From positions 62,001 through 126,000 of the forward strand of contig PHBU01000003.1 in assembly GCA_002840685.1 (NCBI GenBank): 64,000 bases of DNA, given 5' to 3'. The notes beneath the pieces were generated by a model. It searched no databases, was not told the DNA's origin, and was given only the letters and a program-made list of their open reading frames with translations. Position numbers and translations under genes: made by a program. Positions within the stretch are counted from its first letter, which is position 1. Each line of letters starts with the position of its first letter. Of this stretch, positions 1 to 8,797 are shown in pieces. Source of the DNA: Chloroflexi bacterium HGW-Chloroflexi-6 (GTDB lineage Bacteria > Chloroflexota > Anaerolineae > Anaerolineales > Villigracilaceae).

Positions 1-538
1 GATCATCGCTCCTTTTAACGGAATAATCACCGAAGCCAATCCTCAGCCCGGCGATATGGTTGCGCCCGGCGAAGTGGCCTTGCGCGTTGAAGATTTGAGC
101 CATTTGTTCGTTGATCTGGAGATTTCGGAAGTCGATATCAACCTGGTTAAGCCGGGTCAGTCTGTTATCCTGGCTTTTGACGCCATTCCCGATAAAACTT
201 ACACCGGCCAGATCGTCAAAGTCGACCTGGTGGGCAAAGTGTCCGGTGGCGCAACCAATTTCCCGGTCACGGTCGAACTGCTCGATGCCGATCCGCTGGT
301 CAAGCCAGGTATGACTGCCGCGGTAACGGTGACCGTCAAGGAAGTCGAAAACGTGCTGCTGATCCCCAACCGCGCGGTGCGTGTGCTGAACGGGGGGCGG
401 GTTGTCTATGTTTTGATCGAAAACCAGCCCGTTGCAGTCGAAATCCGGCTGGGTGCAATCACCGATCTGTATAGCGAAGTGGTCGGCGGCGATTTGAGCG
501 AAGGCGATCTGCTGGTCTTGAATCCCAGCCTGCCCTGA
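1..538 (+). CDS. HlyD-family efflux adaptor subunit, 3' part only
   Basis: This is the C-terminal end of a periplasmic adaptor (membrane-fusion) protein; the gene is cut by the window edge and its open frame runs from base 2. The visible 178 residues begin in the lipoyl/beta-barrel part (IIAPFNG..PQPGD), continue through a beta-barrel (EISEVDINLVKPGQ) and end in a membrane-proximal domain (LLIPNRAVRV). They closely match the C-terminal part of the next gene, so the two are tandem paralogues. Such adaptors link an inner-membrane transporter to export; here the likely partner is the MacB-type ABC pair downstream. Family assignment is firm; substrate is unknown. Confidence 0.85.
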   Translation, partial: IIAPFNGIITEANPQPGDMVAPGEVALRVEDLSHLFVDLEISEVDINLVKPGQSVILAFDAIPDKTYTGQIVKVDLVGKVSGGATNFPVTVELLDADPLVKPGMTAAVTVTVKEVENVLLIPNRAVRVLNGGRVVYVLIENQPVAVEIRLGAITDLYSEVVGGDLSEGDLLVLNPSLP

Positions 539-605
539 TTTTTACATTCTGTCATTATTCTGCAAATCCGCCCCCTTGGGGCAAATTAAAACCGGAGGTT
601 TTCTT

Positions 606-2021
606 ATGTTCAAAAATCGTACTTTCTGGATTGTCGTTGTCGTGCTGATCGTTGCGGCCGCGGCCTATTATCTGACCATTGGGCGCTCCACGGCTGCCGA
701 CGGCACAACCTATGAGACAGAGACTGCTGCGCGTGGCACGTTGACCGCCAATGTTGGCGCAACAGGAACCGTTCGGGCCGGGCAATCGGCCATTCTGACC
801 TGGCAAACCGGCGGGCGGGTGGAAGCGGTCAACGCTTTGATCGGCCAGCGAGTGGCACAGGATGAGGTTCTAGCCACCCTTTTGCAGACTTCCCTTTCGC
901 AGGGCATTATTTTGGCGGAAGCTGACCTGGTTTCGGCCCAGAAAAACCTGGATAATGTGCTTCAATCCAGCCTGGCGCTGGCTCAGGCCGAGCAGAACCT
1001 GGCAAACGCCAGACAAGCTGTCAAGGATGCCGAAGAAAACCTGACCAAGCTCGACTACCGCCGCGCCACCGATAATTTGATCCAACAGACCCAGGCCAAT
1101 ATCGACCTGGCCAAGAAGAACGTGGCTTTGGCCGAAAGCGCCTACAAAGCGGTTCAAAATCGCCCCGATGGCGATTCGAAAAAAGCCCAGGCCTTGCTCG
1201 AACTGACCAATGCCCGCCAGGAATTGACCAATCAGACCAACAACTTAAACTGGTATACCGGCACCCCCACCAATTTGGATGCTGAAAAATATCGCGCTGC
1301 CCTGGCAGTGGCTGCGGCTCAACTGGCTGATGCCGAGCGCGAAGTGGCCCGGTTGAAAGACGGCCCGACTGCTGATGATGTGGCCGCCGCCGAAGCGCGT
1401 GTTGCCGCGGCCCAGGCCACTCTCAACCAGGCCCGGATCATAGCCCCCTTTGACGGGACTATCACCAGTTCCGAGCTGCAGCCCGGCGATGTTGTGACAA
1501 CCGGCTTTACTGCTTTCCGCGTGGATGATCTTTCACAACTGCTGGTCGATCTGCAGATCTCCGAAGTCGATATTAACGATATCCAGATCGGTCAGGCGGT
1601 TACGCTCTCCTTTGACGCCATCCAGAGCAAGATGTACAACGGCCAGGTGATCAAGGTCAATCAGGCTGGTGACTCAACCACCGGCGCGGTCAACTTCACC
1701 GTGACGGTCGAACTGACCGATGCCGACGAGCTTGTCAAACCGGGCATGACCGCCGCGGTCAACATTACCGTCAAAGAAATCACCGATGCCCTGATCGTGC
1801 CGAACCGCGCTGTGCGCGTGGTTGACGGCGAGCGGGTTGTCTACGTGTTGCAAGACGGCGTTCTGACGATGGTCACAGTCCGTTTGGGAGCCAGTTCGGA
1901 TTCGGTCAGCGAAGTGGTTGGCGGTGATCTGAAAGAAGGCGATCTGGTGGTCTTGAATCCGCCGGCCGCGATGTTTGGCCCCGGCAGCGGCGGCCCCCCC
2001 GCTGGCATGCGCGGTGGATAG
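606..2021 (+). CDS. HlyD/MacA-family efflux adaptor subunit
   Basis: A 471-residue adaptor protein. The ATG at 606 is preferred over an upstream in-frame TTG at 576 because GGAGG at 594-598 lies 7 bases before it. Residues about 5-22 form a single N-terminal membrane anchor. Then come a biotinyl-lipoyl-like half motif (VGATGTVRAGQ), a long alanine/glutamine-rich coiled coil (roughly 100-275), the second lipoyl half (IIAPFDGTITSSELQPGD), and a beta-barrel with membrane-proximal domain. It is a tandem paralogue of the preceding gene and is followed 10 bases later by the ABC ATPase. A MacAB-like role exporting a peptide, lipid or drug is inferred; the substrate cannot be read from the sequence. 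Confidence 0.9.
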   Translation: MFKNRTFWIVVVVLIVAAAAYYLTIGRSTAADGTTYETETAARGTLTANVGATGTVRAGQSAILTWQTGGRVEAVNALIGQRVAQDEVLATLLQTSLSQGIILAEADLVSAQKNLDNVLQSSLALAQAEQNLANARQAVKDAEENLTKLDYRRATDNLIQQTQANIDLAKKNVALAESAYKAVQNRPDGDSKKAQALLELTNARQELTNQTNNLNWYTGTPTNLDAEKYRAALAVAAAQLADAEREVARLKDGPTADDVAAAEARVAAAQATLNQARIIAPFDGTITSSELQPGDVVTTGFTAFRVDDLSQLLVDLQISEVDINDIQIGQAVTLSFDAIQSKMYNGQVIKVNQAGDSTTGAVNFTVTVELTDADELVKPGMTAAVNITVKEITDALIVPNRAVRVVDGERVVYVLQDGVLTMVTVRLGASSDSVSEVVGGDLKEGDLVVLNPPAAMFGPGSGGPPAGMRGG

Positions 2022-2031
2022 AGACGAGGCG

Positions 2032-2718
2032 ATGATGAAAGAAACCGTTATTTCGGCCAGAAACCTGACCAAAGTTTATAAAATGGGCGATGTCGAAGTG
2101 CAGGCCCTGCGCGGGTTGTCGATGGACATTTACAAGGGTGAAGTAGTTGCCATTGTCGGACCGTCCGGCTCGGGAAAATCTACCCTGATGAACATTCTGG
2201 GCTGTCTCGACCTGCCCTCCAGCGGCGAATATGCCCTGGATGGCGAGCAGGTTGCCAACCTGACGGATGACCAGCTGGCAGATATCCGTAACCGCAAGGT
2301 GGGCTTTGTCTTTCAGAGCTTCAACCTGCTTTCGCGCCAGACCGCCCTTTCCAATGTGGAACTGCCCCTGCGCTATGCCGGCAAAATGGAAGGCCGCAAG
2401 GAACGCGCCCGCCAGGCGCTGATTGCCGTTGGCTTGCAGGATCGCATCAGCCACCGTCCGTACGAGCTTTCTGGCGGCCAGCAGCAGCGTGTGGCGATTG
2501 CGCGTGCCCTGGTCAACGACCCGGCCATCATCATGGCCGATGAGCCGACCGGCAACCTCGATTCAAAGGTCGGACAGGAGATCATGGATCTGCTCCTGAA
2601 CCTGAACAAGGAACGCGGTACGACCCTGATTATTGTTACCCACGACCCACGTGTGGCGGCCCAGGCCGGGCGCACCATCCACGTCCGCGATGGCGTGGTG
2701 GAAGGGCAGGAATTATGA
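2032..2718 (+). CDS. ABC transporter ATP-binding protein, MacB/LolD type
   Basis: A 228-residue nucleotide-binding subunit. Walker A GPSGSGKST is at 43-51, followed by the Q-loop region, signature LSGGQQQR, Walker B IIMADEPT and the switch His in THD. The length and motif set are typical of the LolD/MacB (type VII ABC) group, which powers mechanotransmission or export rather than import. Two adjacent ATGs (2032, 2035) could start it; an earlier in-frame ATG at 1975 lies inside the adaptor gene and has no ribosome site. Its stop overlaps the permease start by 4 bases (ATGA), indicating translational coupling. Confidence 0.93.
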   Translation: MMKETVISARNLTKVYKMGDVEVQALRGLSMDIYKGEVVAIVGPSGSGKSTLMNILGCLDLPSSGEYALDGEQVANLTDDQLADIRNRKVGFVFQSFNLLSRQTALSNVELPLRYAGKMEGRKERARQALIAVGLQDRISHRPYELSGGQQQRVAIARALVNDPAIIMADEPTGNLDSKVGQEIMDLLLNLNKERGTTLIIVTHDPRVAAQAGRTIHVRDGVVEGQEL

Positions 2719-3941
2719 AACTGACTCAAATTTTGATCGAAGCGCTCGAAAGCTTGAACGCCAACAAAATGCGCTCCGGTCTGACCATTCTCGGGATTGT
2801 GATTGGTGTCGCGGCGGTGATCGCCATGCTGGGCGTCGGCAACGGTGCGCAGGCCTCCATTACCGGCTCGATCAATGACATTGGCACAAACATCCTGTTT
2901 GTCTTCTCTGGCAATGAAGAAGCCGATGTGCGCAATCCGCGTCCGCTGACTCTTAAAGATTCAGAAGCCCTCGCAGACCCATTCGCTGCGCCCTCAGTGC
3001 AGGCGGTTGCTCCGGTCATCCAGGGACAGCATGAAATATCGGGTGGCGGAGAAAAGACCGTCGTGCAGGTAAACGGCGTTGTTCCGATCCATGCCCAGGT
3101 GCGTAATGAACTCCTGGTCGAAGGCGAATTTATCACTGAAGCCCACCTTTTGGGGCGAGCCTCGGTTGCCATCATCGGCCAGGATACCGCCGATGCCATT
3201 TTTGGCCGTAAAACTGGCGTAACTGGTGAAACCATCCGTATCGACGGGCAGCCCTTCCGCATCATCGGTGTGCTCGAATCAAAAGGCGGCGGCATGATGG
3301 GCAGCCAGGACAACCGTGTGCTGGTCCCGTTGACCACCGCCCATACCCGCCTGAATGGCGGCTCCAGCGATTCGGTGGATATCATCTACGTCCAGGCGGT
3401 CAGTGCAGAGGTTGTGCCCTCCGCTGCCGAGGAAGTTTCTCAGATCTTGCGCACCCGCCATCGCAACGAAGTCGGCGTGGACGATTTCACGGTTTTCACC
3501 CAGCAGGATTTTCTCACCACTGCTGAAAGCATCACCGGTGTGTTCACCATCTTCCTGGGCGGGATTGCCGCCATCTCGCTCCTGGTGGGCGGGATCGGCA
3601 TCATGAACATCATGCTGGTTTCGGTCGTCGAGCGCACCCGTGAAATTGGCCTGCGCAAAGCCCTGGGCGCGCGCAAGAGTGACATCCTGACCCAATTCCT
3701 GGCTGAATCATCCCTGCTGAGCGGGCTGGGCGGCATCATCGGTATTATCCTGGGCTGGCTGCTGGCTGTCGGGATCGAACAAGTTTCGATCGTTCTCGAT
3801 TCGCCTTTCAAGACTGCCATCAGCCTCGATTCGATCTTGCTGGCGACTCTCTTTTCTGCCGCGATTGGCCTGTTCTTCGGCATTTACCCGGCCAACCGCG
3901 CTGCCAGCCTGGAGCCTGTTGAAGCTTTACGCTACGAGTAA
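2715..3941 (+). CDS. ABC transporter permease, MacB/FtsX family
   Basis: A 408-residue permease with the usual MacB layout: an N-terminal transmembrane helix (about 20-45, GLTILGIVIGVAAVIAML), a large extracytoplasmic MacB periplasmic core domain (about 50-270), then three C-terminal helices of the FtsX domain containing the conserved GIGIMNIMLVSVVERTREIG segment. It overlaps the ATPase gene by 4 bases. Together with one or both HlyD adaptors upstream it should form a tripartite-like export or surface-sensing complex. A two-component system follows 14 bases later, a neighbourhood often seen for antibiotic-peptide export and sensing modules, but the inducing compound is unknown. Confidence 0.93.
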   Translation: MKLTQILIEALESLNANKMRSGLTILGIVIGVAAVIAMLGVGNGAQASITGSINDIGTNILFVFSGNEEADVRNPRPLTLKDSEALADPFAAPSVQAVAPVIQGQHEISGGGEKTVVQVNGVVPIHAQVRNELLVEGEFITEAHLLGRASVAIIGQDTADAIFGRKTGVTGETIRIDGQPFRIIGVLESKGGGMMGSQDNRVLVPLTTAHTRLNGGSSDSVDIIYVQAVSAEVVPSAAEEVSQILRTRHRNEVGVDDFTVFTQQDFLTTAESITGVFTIFLGGIAAISLLVGGIGIMNIMLVSVVERTREIGLRKALGARKSDILTQFLAESSLLSGLGGIIGIILGWLLAVGIEQVSIVLDSPFKTAISLDSILLATLFSAAIGLFFGIYPANRAASLEPVEALRYE

Positions 3942-3943
3942 CC

Positions 3944-3949
3944 TATAAT
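3944..3949 (+). promoter_or_regulatory. possible -10 element giving a leaderless response-regulator mRNA
   Basis: A perfect TATAAT lies only 6 bases before the ATG at 3956, and no Shine-Dalgarno sequence separates them. If used, transcription would start at or next to the start codon. The -35 candidate (TTGAAG at 3919, 19-base spacing) is weak, so this may be chance. Confidence 0.3.
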
Positions 3950-3955
3950 AAAACC

Positions 3956-4636
3956 ATGCCCAAAACCATCCTTGTCGTTGACGACGAACCCAAGATCCTT
4001 GAAATCTGCCGCGATTACTTGACCGCTGCCGGTTACGATGTTCAGACCGCTCCTGACGGTTTGCGCGCGCTCACCCTGGCCCGCAAACTCAAGCCTGATC
4101 TGCTGGTGCTGGACTGGATGATGCCTGAAATGGACGGCCTGGATGTTTTGCGTGAATTGCGCCGCGAGAGCAACGCCCCGGTCATCATGCTCACGGCGCG
4201 GGTCGATGAAAGCGACAAGCTGATCGGGCTGGAATTGGGCGCAGACGATTACATCACCAAGCCCTTCAGCCCGCGTGAGCTGGTGGCGCGCGTCAAGGTT
4301 GTCCTGCGGCGCGGAACGGGCGCACCCGCCCCTGGTGACCTGCTGCGGGCGGGCGAGTTGACCCTCGACCGCGCCCGTTACCAGGTCAGCCTGCCAGACC
4401 GGGTGGTGCCGTTGACCCCCACCGAATTTGAACTGCTCTACACCCTCGCCAGCCAGCCGGGACGTATCTACACCCGCGCCCAGCTTTTGCAGGCCGTGCA
4501 TGGGGTTGCTTTTGAAAGTTACGAGCGCGCCATCGATTCGCACATCCGCAACCTGCGCCGCAAGATCGAACCCGCCACAGGCCAGGCCGATTACATCGTC
4601 ACTGTTCACGGCCTGGGCTACAAATTCGCAGAATAA
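3956..4636 (+). CDS. two-component response regulator, OmpR/PhoB family
   Basis: A 226-residue DNA-binding response regulator. The receiver domain (1-115) shows the acidic pair D9-D10, the phospho-acceptor D53 in VLDWMMPEMDG and the conserved lysine in TKPFSPREL. The C-terminal domain (about 130-226) is a winged helix ending in the typical TVHGLGYKF motif. It starts 14 bases after the ABC permease and ends one base before the histidine kinase ATG, so the pair is probably co-transcribed with the exporter. It likely regulates the ABC/HlyD genes; the target promoters cannot be identified. Confidence 0.95.
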   Translation: MPKTILVVDDEPKILEICRDYLTAAGYDVQTAPDGLRALTLARKLKPDLLVLDWMMPEMDGLDVLRELRRESNAPVIMLTARVDESDKLIGLELGADDYITKPFSPRELVARVKVVLRRGTGAPAPGDLLRAGELTLDRARYQVSLPDRVVPLTPTEFELLYTLASQPGRIYTRAQLLQAVHGVAFESYERAIDSHIRNLRRKIEPATGQADYIVTVHGLGYKFAE

Positions 4637-4637
4637 C

Positions 4638-6020
4638 ATGGCCCATCAACCCGACCCAAAAACTGTTTTTACCATTCGCGGCAGGCTTTCACGCCTGGTT
4701 GCCTGGGCCTTTGCGATCGTTGTATTGATCATGATGACCATCGGTCTGGGTGTCTCCCTGCTTACCTCGGGAACTGACATGGTCAGCTACAAAGCCTTTT
4801 TCATCCGCCCGGCCTTACAGTCTTATTACCTCGAGAACGGCGGCTGGCAGGGTCTGGAGCTTGGCCAGGTTGAGTTCGAACTTCTGCCGTTCGAGCGCGC
4901 TCATCGTTGGTGGAGCGGTGTTTACGTGATCGATCAACAAGGCGATATTCTGCTTGATGAGGGCCAAAGCGACACAGCCCTGATCGGCCAATTGCTGACC
5001 CTTGACGATCTTCGCACCTATCCGATCATCGTCAATAAAACTGAAGTCGGGCAAATTGCCATCCGCGCCGATGAATTTGGGATCGCGCGCTATTTTCTTG
5101 ACCTGCTGGCTCCGCTGACCGGGCTTTCCATCTTCGGCGGCTTGCTGACCGTTATTTTTGGCATATTGCTCACCCGGCGCGTTGTCTATCCACTGGCAGA
5201 AGTCATTGCCGCCTCGCAGGCTGTTACGCGCGGTGATCTTTCGGCGCGTGTCGCGGTTGGTGGCTCGTCTGATATCCGCGACCTGACCGACAACTTCAAC
5301 CGCATGGCCGACAGCCTCGAACAGAACGAAACCCAGCGCCGCAACCTGCTGGCCGATGTTGCCCACGAACTGCGCACCCCGCTGACCGTCATGCGCGGCA
5401 AGCTCGAAGGCATTCTGGATGGCGTTTACCCGCCCGACGAAAACCACATCGCGCCGGTGCTCGAAGAAACCTACCTGCTCGAAAGGCTGGTTGAAGACCT
5501 GCGTTTGCTGACCCTGGCCGAAACCCGCCAGATCCATTTTGAAATCAAAGAAGTGAATGTGAATGCTCTTGTTGGGCGGCTGATCCCGTTATTTGAGGCC
5601 CAGGCCAGCGAAAAGGGCATTACCCTGCGCGCTCAAACGACTCCCGACCTGCCCGCCGTACTGGCAGATCATCAACGCTTGGAGCAGGTCATCGGCAACC
5701 TGGTCAGCAATTCCCTGCGGCACGTTCCCGAAGGTGGAGAGATCGTCATCGAAACCGGCAAGACTGCCTCCGGTTTGCGCGTCAGCGTCCTGGACAACGG
5801 CCCCGGCGTCCCCGAAGCGGATATCTCGCATCTGTTCGAGCGCTTCTGGCGCGGAGAGAAATCGCGCGCGCGCAGTTCCGGCGGGGCGGGTCTGGGGCTG
5901 GCGATCGCCCGGCAACTGGTCGAAGCCCAGGGCGGCAGCATCCATGCCCAAAACCGCGCCCAGGGCGGTCTGGAAGTCAGCTGTGAGCTGCCCGCCTCGA
6001 CGCCGAACCCGACTGCCTGA
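4638..6020 (+). CDS. sensor histidine kinase, HAMP-HisKA-HATPase
   Basis: A 460-residue membrane sensor kinase. The ATG at 4638 directly follows the regulator stop; an upstream in-frame start at 4428 lies inside the regulator gene and is rejected. Two transmembrane helices (about 18-43 and 158-180) flank a roughly 115-residue extracytoplasmic sensor region. A HAMP linker follows, then HisKA with H243 in the HELRTP box, the N box (NLVSNSLRH), G1 (DNGPGVP) and G2 (GGAGLGLAIARQL). All catalytic motifs are intact. The sensor region has no recognisable ligand domain. It is the cognate partner of the adjacent OmpR-type regulator. Confidence 0.95.
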   Translation: MAHQPDPKTVFTIRGRLSRLVAWAFAIVVLIMMTIGLGVSLLTSGTDMVSYKAFFIRPALQSYYLENGGWQGLELGQVEFELLPFERAHRWWSGVYVIDQQGDILLDEGQSDTALIGQLLTLDDLRTYPIIVNKTEVGQIAIRADEFGIARYFLDLLAPLTGLSIFGGLLTVIFGILLTRRVVYPLAEVIAASQAVTRGDLSARVAVGGSSDIRDLTDNFNRMADSLEQNETQRRNLLADVAHELRTPLTVMRGKLEGILDGVYPPDENHIAPVLEETYLLERLVEDLRLLTLAETRQIHFEIKEVNVNALVGRLIPLFEAQASEKGITLRAQTTPDLPAVLADHQRLEQVIGNLVSNSLRHVPEGGEIVIETGKTASGLRVSVLDNGPGVPEADISHLFERFWRGEKSRARSSGGAGLGLAIARQLVEAQGGSIHAQNRAQGGLEVSCELPASTPNPTA

Positions 6021-6032
6021 CAAAAAGCAAAA

Positions 6033-6064
6033 GACCCGGAGATCATCTCCGGGTCTTTTTTTCA
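6033..6064. terminator. bidirectional intrinsic terminator
   Basis: A 10-bp GC-rich stem (GACCCGGAGA with a 3-base loop) is followed by an 8-T run on the plus strand and by TTTTGCTTTTT on the minus strand. It can end both the histidine kinase transcript and the converging tRNA-Asn transcript. Confidence 0.9.
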
Positions 6065-6070
6065 GTAAGG

Positions 6071-6143
6071 CTCCTCGTCGTGGACTCGAACCACGAACCT
6101 AGCGGTTAACAGCCGCTCGCTCTGCCGATTGAGCTAACGAGGA
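6071..6143 (-). tRNA. tRNA-Asn (GTT)
   Basis: The minus strand folds into a full cloverleaf of 73 nt. The acceptor stem is TCCTCGT/ACGAGGA, the D arm is GCTC..GAGC, the anticodon stem is AGCGG/CCGCT around the loop CTGTTAA (anticodon GTT), and the T arm has GGTTCGAGTCC with a GTGG/CCAC stem. The discriminator base is G. The next bases read CCT, so the 3' CCA is not fully encoded and must be completed by the CCA-adding enzyme. Confidence 0.96.
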
Positions 6144-6193
6144 ACGCGAATGCAGATTATATGCAGGTAGGTGCATCCTGTCAAGAAGAAATT

Positions 6194-7180
6194 TTAGTAA
6201 TCTATGGCGCTCAGGCGTTTGAGTTTATCCCAGCGGTGGGTGGCCTTGATCTGGCGAATTGTGCCAGTCAGGCCGCGCATGACGAGCGAATCTGTCTCTG
6301 CGCCATCGCTGGTATAGTGGACACCCTGCAAGAAATCGCCGGTTGTGATGCCGGTTGCGGCAACAAAAACATCTTCGGAAGAGACAAGGTTTTCAGTGGA
6401 AAGCACTTTTTCGAAGTCATAACCCATTTCGAGCGCACGTTTTATTTCGTCTTCGTTGCGGGCAAAGAGCTTGCCCTGAATTTCGCCGCCCATGGCGCGC
6501 AGGGCGCAGGCGGCGATCACACCTTCAGGGGTGCCACCGATGCCGAAAAGGGCGTCCACCCCGGTATGGGGCCAGGCGGTCATCATGGCAGCGATCACAT
6601 CGCCATCAGGGATCATGCGGATGCGCACCCCGGCAGCGCGCATTTCGCGGATCATATCATCATGGCGCGGGCGATCGAGGATGATGCAGGTCAGGTCTTC
6701 GAGGTGTTTGTCTTTGGCTCGGGCAATGGCTTTCAGGTTGTCAGTAATGGATTTCTCGATGTCAATGACACCCTTGGCTTCAGGGCCAACTGCAATTTTA
6801 TTCATGTAAAGGAACGGGCCGGGATCGAACATGCTGCCACGCGGAGCGATCGCAACGATCGCGATCGAATTCGAGCGTCCATAGGCCAGCGGGCGTGTAC
6901 CGTCGATCGGGTCAATCGCCAGGTCGAATTCCAGGCCTGTATTGCCAGTGCCAACTCTTTCGCCGTTGAATAGCATCGGGGCCTGGTCTTTTTCCCCTTC
7001 GCCGATCACGACAATCCCGTTGATATCCATGCTGTTCAAGACCAGGCGCATGGCGTCTACGGCGGCTTTGTCGGCTGCTTCTTTGTTGCCGCGCCCCATG
7101 AAGCGGCCTGCAGCCAGCGCTGCGGCTTCGGTGACGCGCACCAGGTCAAGGGCCAGATTTCGGGTTGGTTCACGTTCCAT
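6194..7180 (-). CDS. glpX: fructose-1,6-bisphosphatase class II
   Basis: A 328-residue GlpX-type phosphatase that removes the 1-phosphate of fructose-1,6-bisphosphate in gluconeogenesis; some members also act on sedoheptulose-1,7-bisphosphate. Visible metal/phosphate motifs include GEGEKD at 60-65 and DPIDGT at 90-95, plus the family block GRGNKEAADKAAV near residue 29. Length matches the family (about 320-335). AAGGAG precedes the ATG at 7180. It lies downstream of cdsA on the same strand but a strong hairpin separates them, so it may be an independent unit. Confidence 0.95.
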   Translation of the reverse strand: MEREPTRNLALDLVRVTEAAALAAGRFMGRGNKEAADKAAVDAMRLVLNSMDINGIVVIGEGEKDQAPMLFNGERVGTGNTGLEFDLAIDPIDGTRPLAYGRSNSIAIVAIAPRGSMFDPGPFLYMNKIAVGPEAKGVIDIEKSITDNLKAIARAKDKHLEDLTCIILDRPRHDDMIREMRAAGVRIRMIPDGDVIAAMMTAWPHTGVDALFGIGGTPEGVIAACALRAMGGEIQGKLFARNEDEIKRALEMGYDFEKVLSTENLVSSEDVFVAATGITTGDFLQGVHYTSDGAETDSLVMRGLTGTIRQIKATHRWDKLKRLSAIDY

Positions 7181-7207
7181 GTGTTTTGCTCCTTGTGTTT
7201 AAATTTG

Positions 7208-7238
7208 ATGTGCCGTGCGGTCATTCCGCACGGCACAT
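7208..7238. terminator. hairpin between cdsA and glpX
   Basis: A perfect 13-bp inverted repeat (ATGTGCCGTGCGG, 5-base loop) lies immediately after the cdsA stop. The T tract on the minus strand is poor (CAAATTT), so it is either a weak terminator or an mRNA-stabilising hairpin. Confidence 0.6.
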
Positions 7239-7244
7239 TTGGAT

Positions 7245-8048
7245 TTAGAGAAACCACACTATGAAGTAATACCCAAGGATTGCCCCCCACAGCCAGGAGT
7301 CGATGCGGTCAAATGCGCCGCCGTGGCCGGGAATGATATTCCCAGAATCTTTGATGCCGACCTGGCGTTTGAACATGCTTTCGCCCAGGTCGCCGAGCGG
7401 TGTAAGCAGCCCGATGAAAAGACCGAGCAGGCCTCCCTGCCAGATGGGCACGCTGAGCGGCCCCCAGGTTGTGTAGGCAAAGGAGAAAAACATGCCTGCC
7501 AGGCTGGCGGTGAAAACCCCGGCCCAGTAGCCTTCCCATGATTTTTTCGGGCTCAGACGGGGCGCTATTTTGTGCCTGCCGTATGCTGAGCCAATGGTGT
7601 AAGCGCCAATATCCGCCATCCAGACACAGGGCAACGCAAGAAAAACCCACCATGCGCCATTCGGCAGGCTGCGCAGATCGATCAGGTAGCTGCCTATCCA
7701 GCCGATATAGACCAGGCCGGATATGGTGATCCCAAAGTCAAGCACGGCGCCATCCTGGCCGCGTTCGTACTTGAAAAGATGAATGGCCAGGGCCAGCAAG
7801 ATGAATACTTCGAGAACAGGCAGGCTGTAAGTTGGGAAAAATGCGCGTGCTGACGTTATAAGAAAAGTCCCGCCTAACAGCACCAGGCGGGATGGTTTGT
7901 GATGCGCAACCTGGAACATGTTCGAGTATTCCCAGGCTGCGGCGACAAGCAAGAAAGAAATTAATAGAAAATAGGGTATGCCCCCAAACATCAGCACTGG
8001 CAATCCAACGGCGAGAATTGCCAGCGATGAAATGGTGCGTTTATGCAT
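7245..8048 (-). CDS. cdsA: phosphatidate cytidylyltransferase
   Basis: A 267-residue integral membrane enzyme that makes CDP-diacylglycerol from phosphatidate and CTP. It has about eight hydrophobic helices and ends with the CDP-alcohol signature region: SPKKSWEGYWAG, then GDLGESMFKRQVGIKDSG and a PGHGGAFDRIDS block whose Asp residues bind metal. The start at 8048 (MHKRTISS) is chosen because GAGGAAAAAC precedes it and the frame upstream is shared with uppS; a longer frame to 8105 is not needed. It overlaps the uppS stop by 8 bases, as is usual in this conserved operon. Confidence 0.95.
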   Translation of the reverse strand: MHKRTISSLAILAVGLPVLMFGGIPYFLLISFLLVAAAWEYSNMFQVAHHKPSRLVLLGGTFLITSARAFFPTYSLPVLEVFILLALAIHLFKYERGQDGAVLDFGITISGLVYIGWIGSYLIDLRSLPNGAWWVFLALPCVWMADIGAYTIGSAYGRHKIAPRLSPKKSWEGYWAGVFTASLAGMFFSFAYTTWGPLSVPIWQGGLLGLFIGLLTPLGDLGESMFKRQVGIKDSGNIIPGHGGAFDRIDSWLWGAILGYYFIVWFL

Positions 8049-8787
8049 GTTTTTCCTCGTATTCGGACGAAGATACCTTGCCGTAACGCCGGTCGCGGTT
8101 GGCATAGGTTTCGATGGCTTTCTGGAATTCTTTTTTGTGGAAATCGGGCCAGTAAGTGGGCGTTACATACCATTCAGAATAAGCCGCTTGCCAGATGAGG
8201 AAATTACTGATGCGCAATTCTCCAGAAGTGCGGATGATCAAATCCGGGTCGGGGATGCCGGCCGTGTAAAGATAGCGCGCGAAGGTTTCGGGTGAAACCT
8301 GGTCGGCGCTGATCCCGTCCCGGATCATGTGCTGAACCGCCTGGACAATTTCATCACGCCCGCCATAGTTGAAGGCGATGTTGAGGATGAGCCGTTCGTT
8401 TTTCTCGGTCAGTTTGACGGCTTCAATGACTTTGGCCTGCAAATGGGATGGCAATTGCTCCAAACGCCCAATGTGGCGCAGGCGCACACCCTGATCATCC
8501 AATTCTTTTAATTCTTTATCGATGACATCTTCCAGGATGCGCAGCAAACCGTTGACTTCTTCGCGGGGCCGGCCCCAGTTTTCAGTCGAGAAGGCGTAAA
8601 TCGTCAGGAATTGGATGCCAAATTCCACGCAGGCGCGAATAACGCGTCGCAGGTTTTCCGTCCCGGCTTTGTGGCCGGCCAGGCGCGGCAAGCCGCGTTT
8701 TAACGCCCAACGTCCATTGCCATCCATGATGATGGCAACGTGAGCGGGTAGTTTTGTAGAATCAGGGAATGGGTTGGACTGACTCAT
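8041..8787 (-). CDS. uppS: isoprenyl transferase (undecaprenyl diphosphate synthase)
   Basis: A 248-residue cis-prenyltransferase that makes the C55 lipid carrier for cell-wall and glycan synthesis. The catalytic HVAIIMDGNGRWA block (Asp22) is near the N terminus, and AFSTENWGRP and the C-terminal DLIIRTSGELRISNFLIWQ/YSE segments are intact. The start at 8787 (MSQSNPFPD) gives the standard family length; an upstream extension to 8931 would overlap frr and is rejected. It sits 10 bases after frr and overlaps cdsA, in the classical frr-uppS-cdsA order. Confidence 0.96.
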   Translation of the reverse strand: MSQSNPFPDSTKLPAHVAIIMDGNGRWALKRGLPRLAGHKAGTENLRRVIRACVEFGIQFLTIYAFSTENWGRPREEVNGLLRILEDVIDKELKELDDQGVRLRHIGRLEQLPSHLQAKVIEAVKLTEKNERLILNIAFNYGGRDEIVQAVQHMIRDGISADQVSPETFARYLYTAGIPDPDLIIRTSGELRISNFLIWQAAYSEWYVTPTYWPDFHKKEFQKAIETYANRDRRYGKVSSSEYEEKHA

Positions 8788-8797
8788 CGATGCCAGG

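Noticed and set aside
6161..6973. A 270-codon plus-strand open frame opposite glpX
   Set aside because: It is the antisense shadow of the well-supported glpX gene; the protein has no recognisable motifs and no ribosome site.
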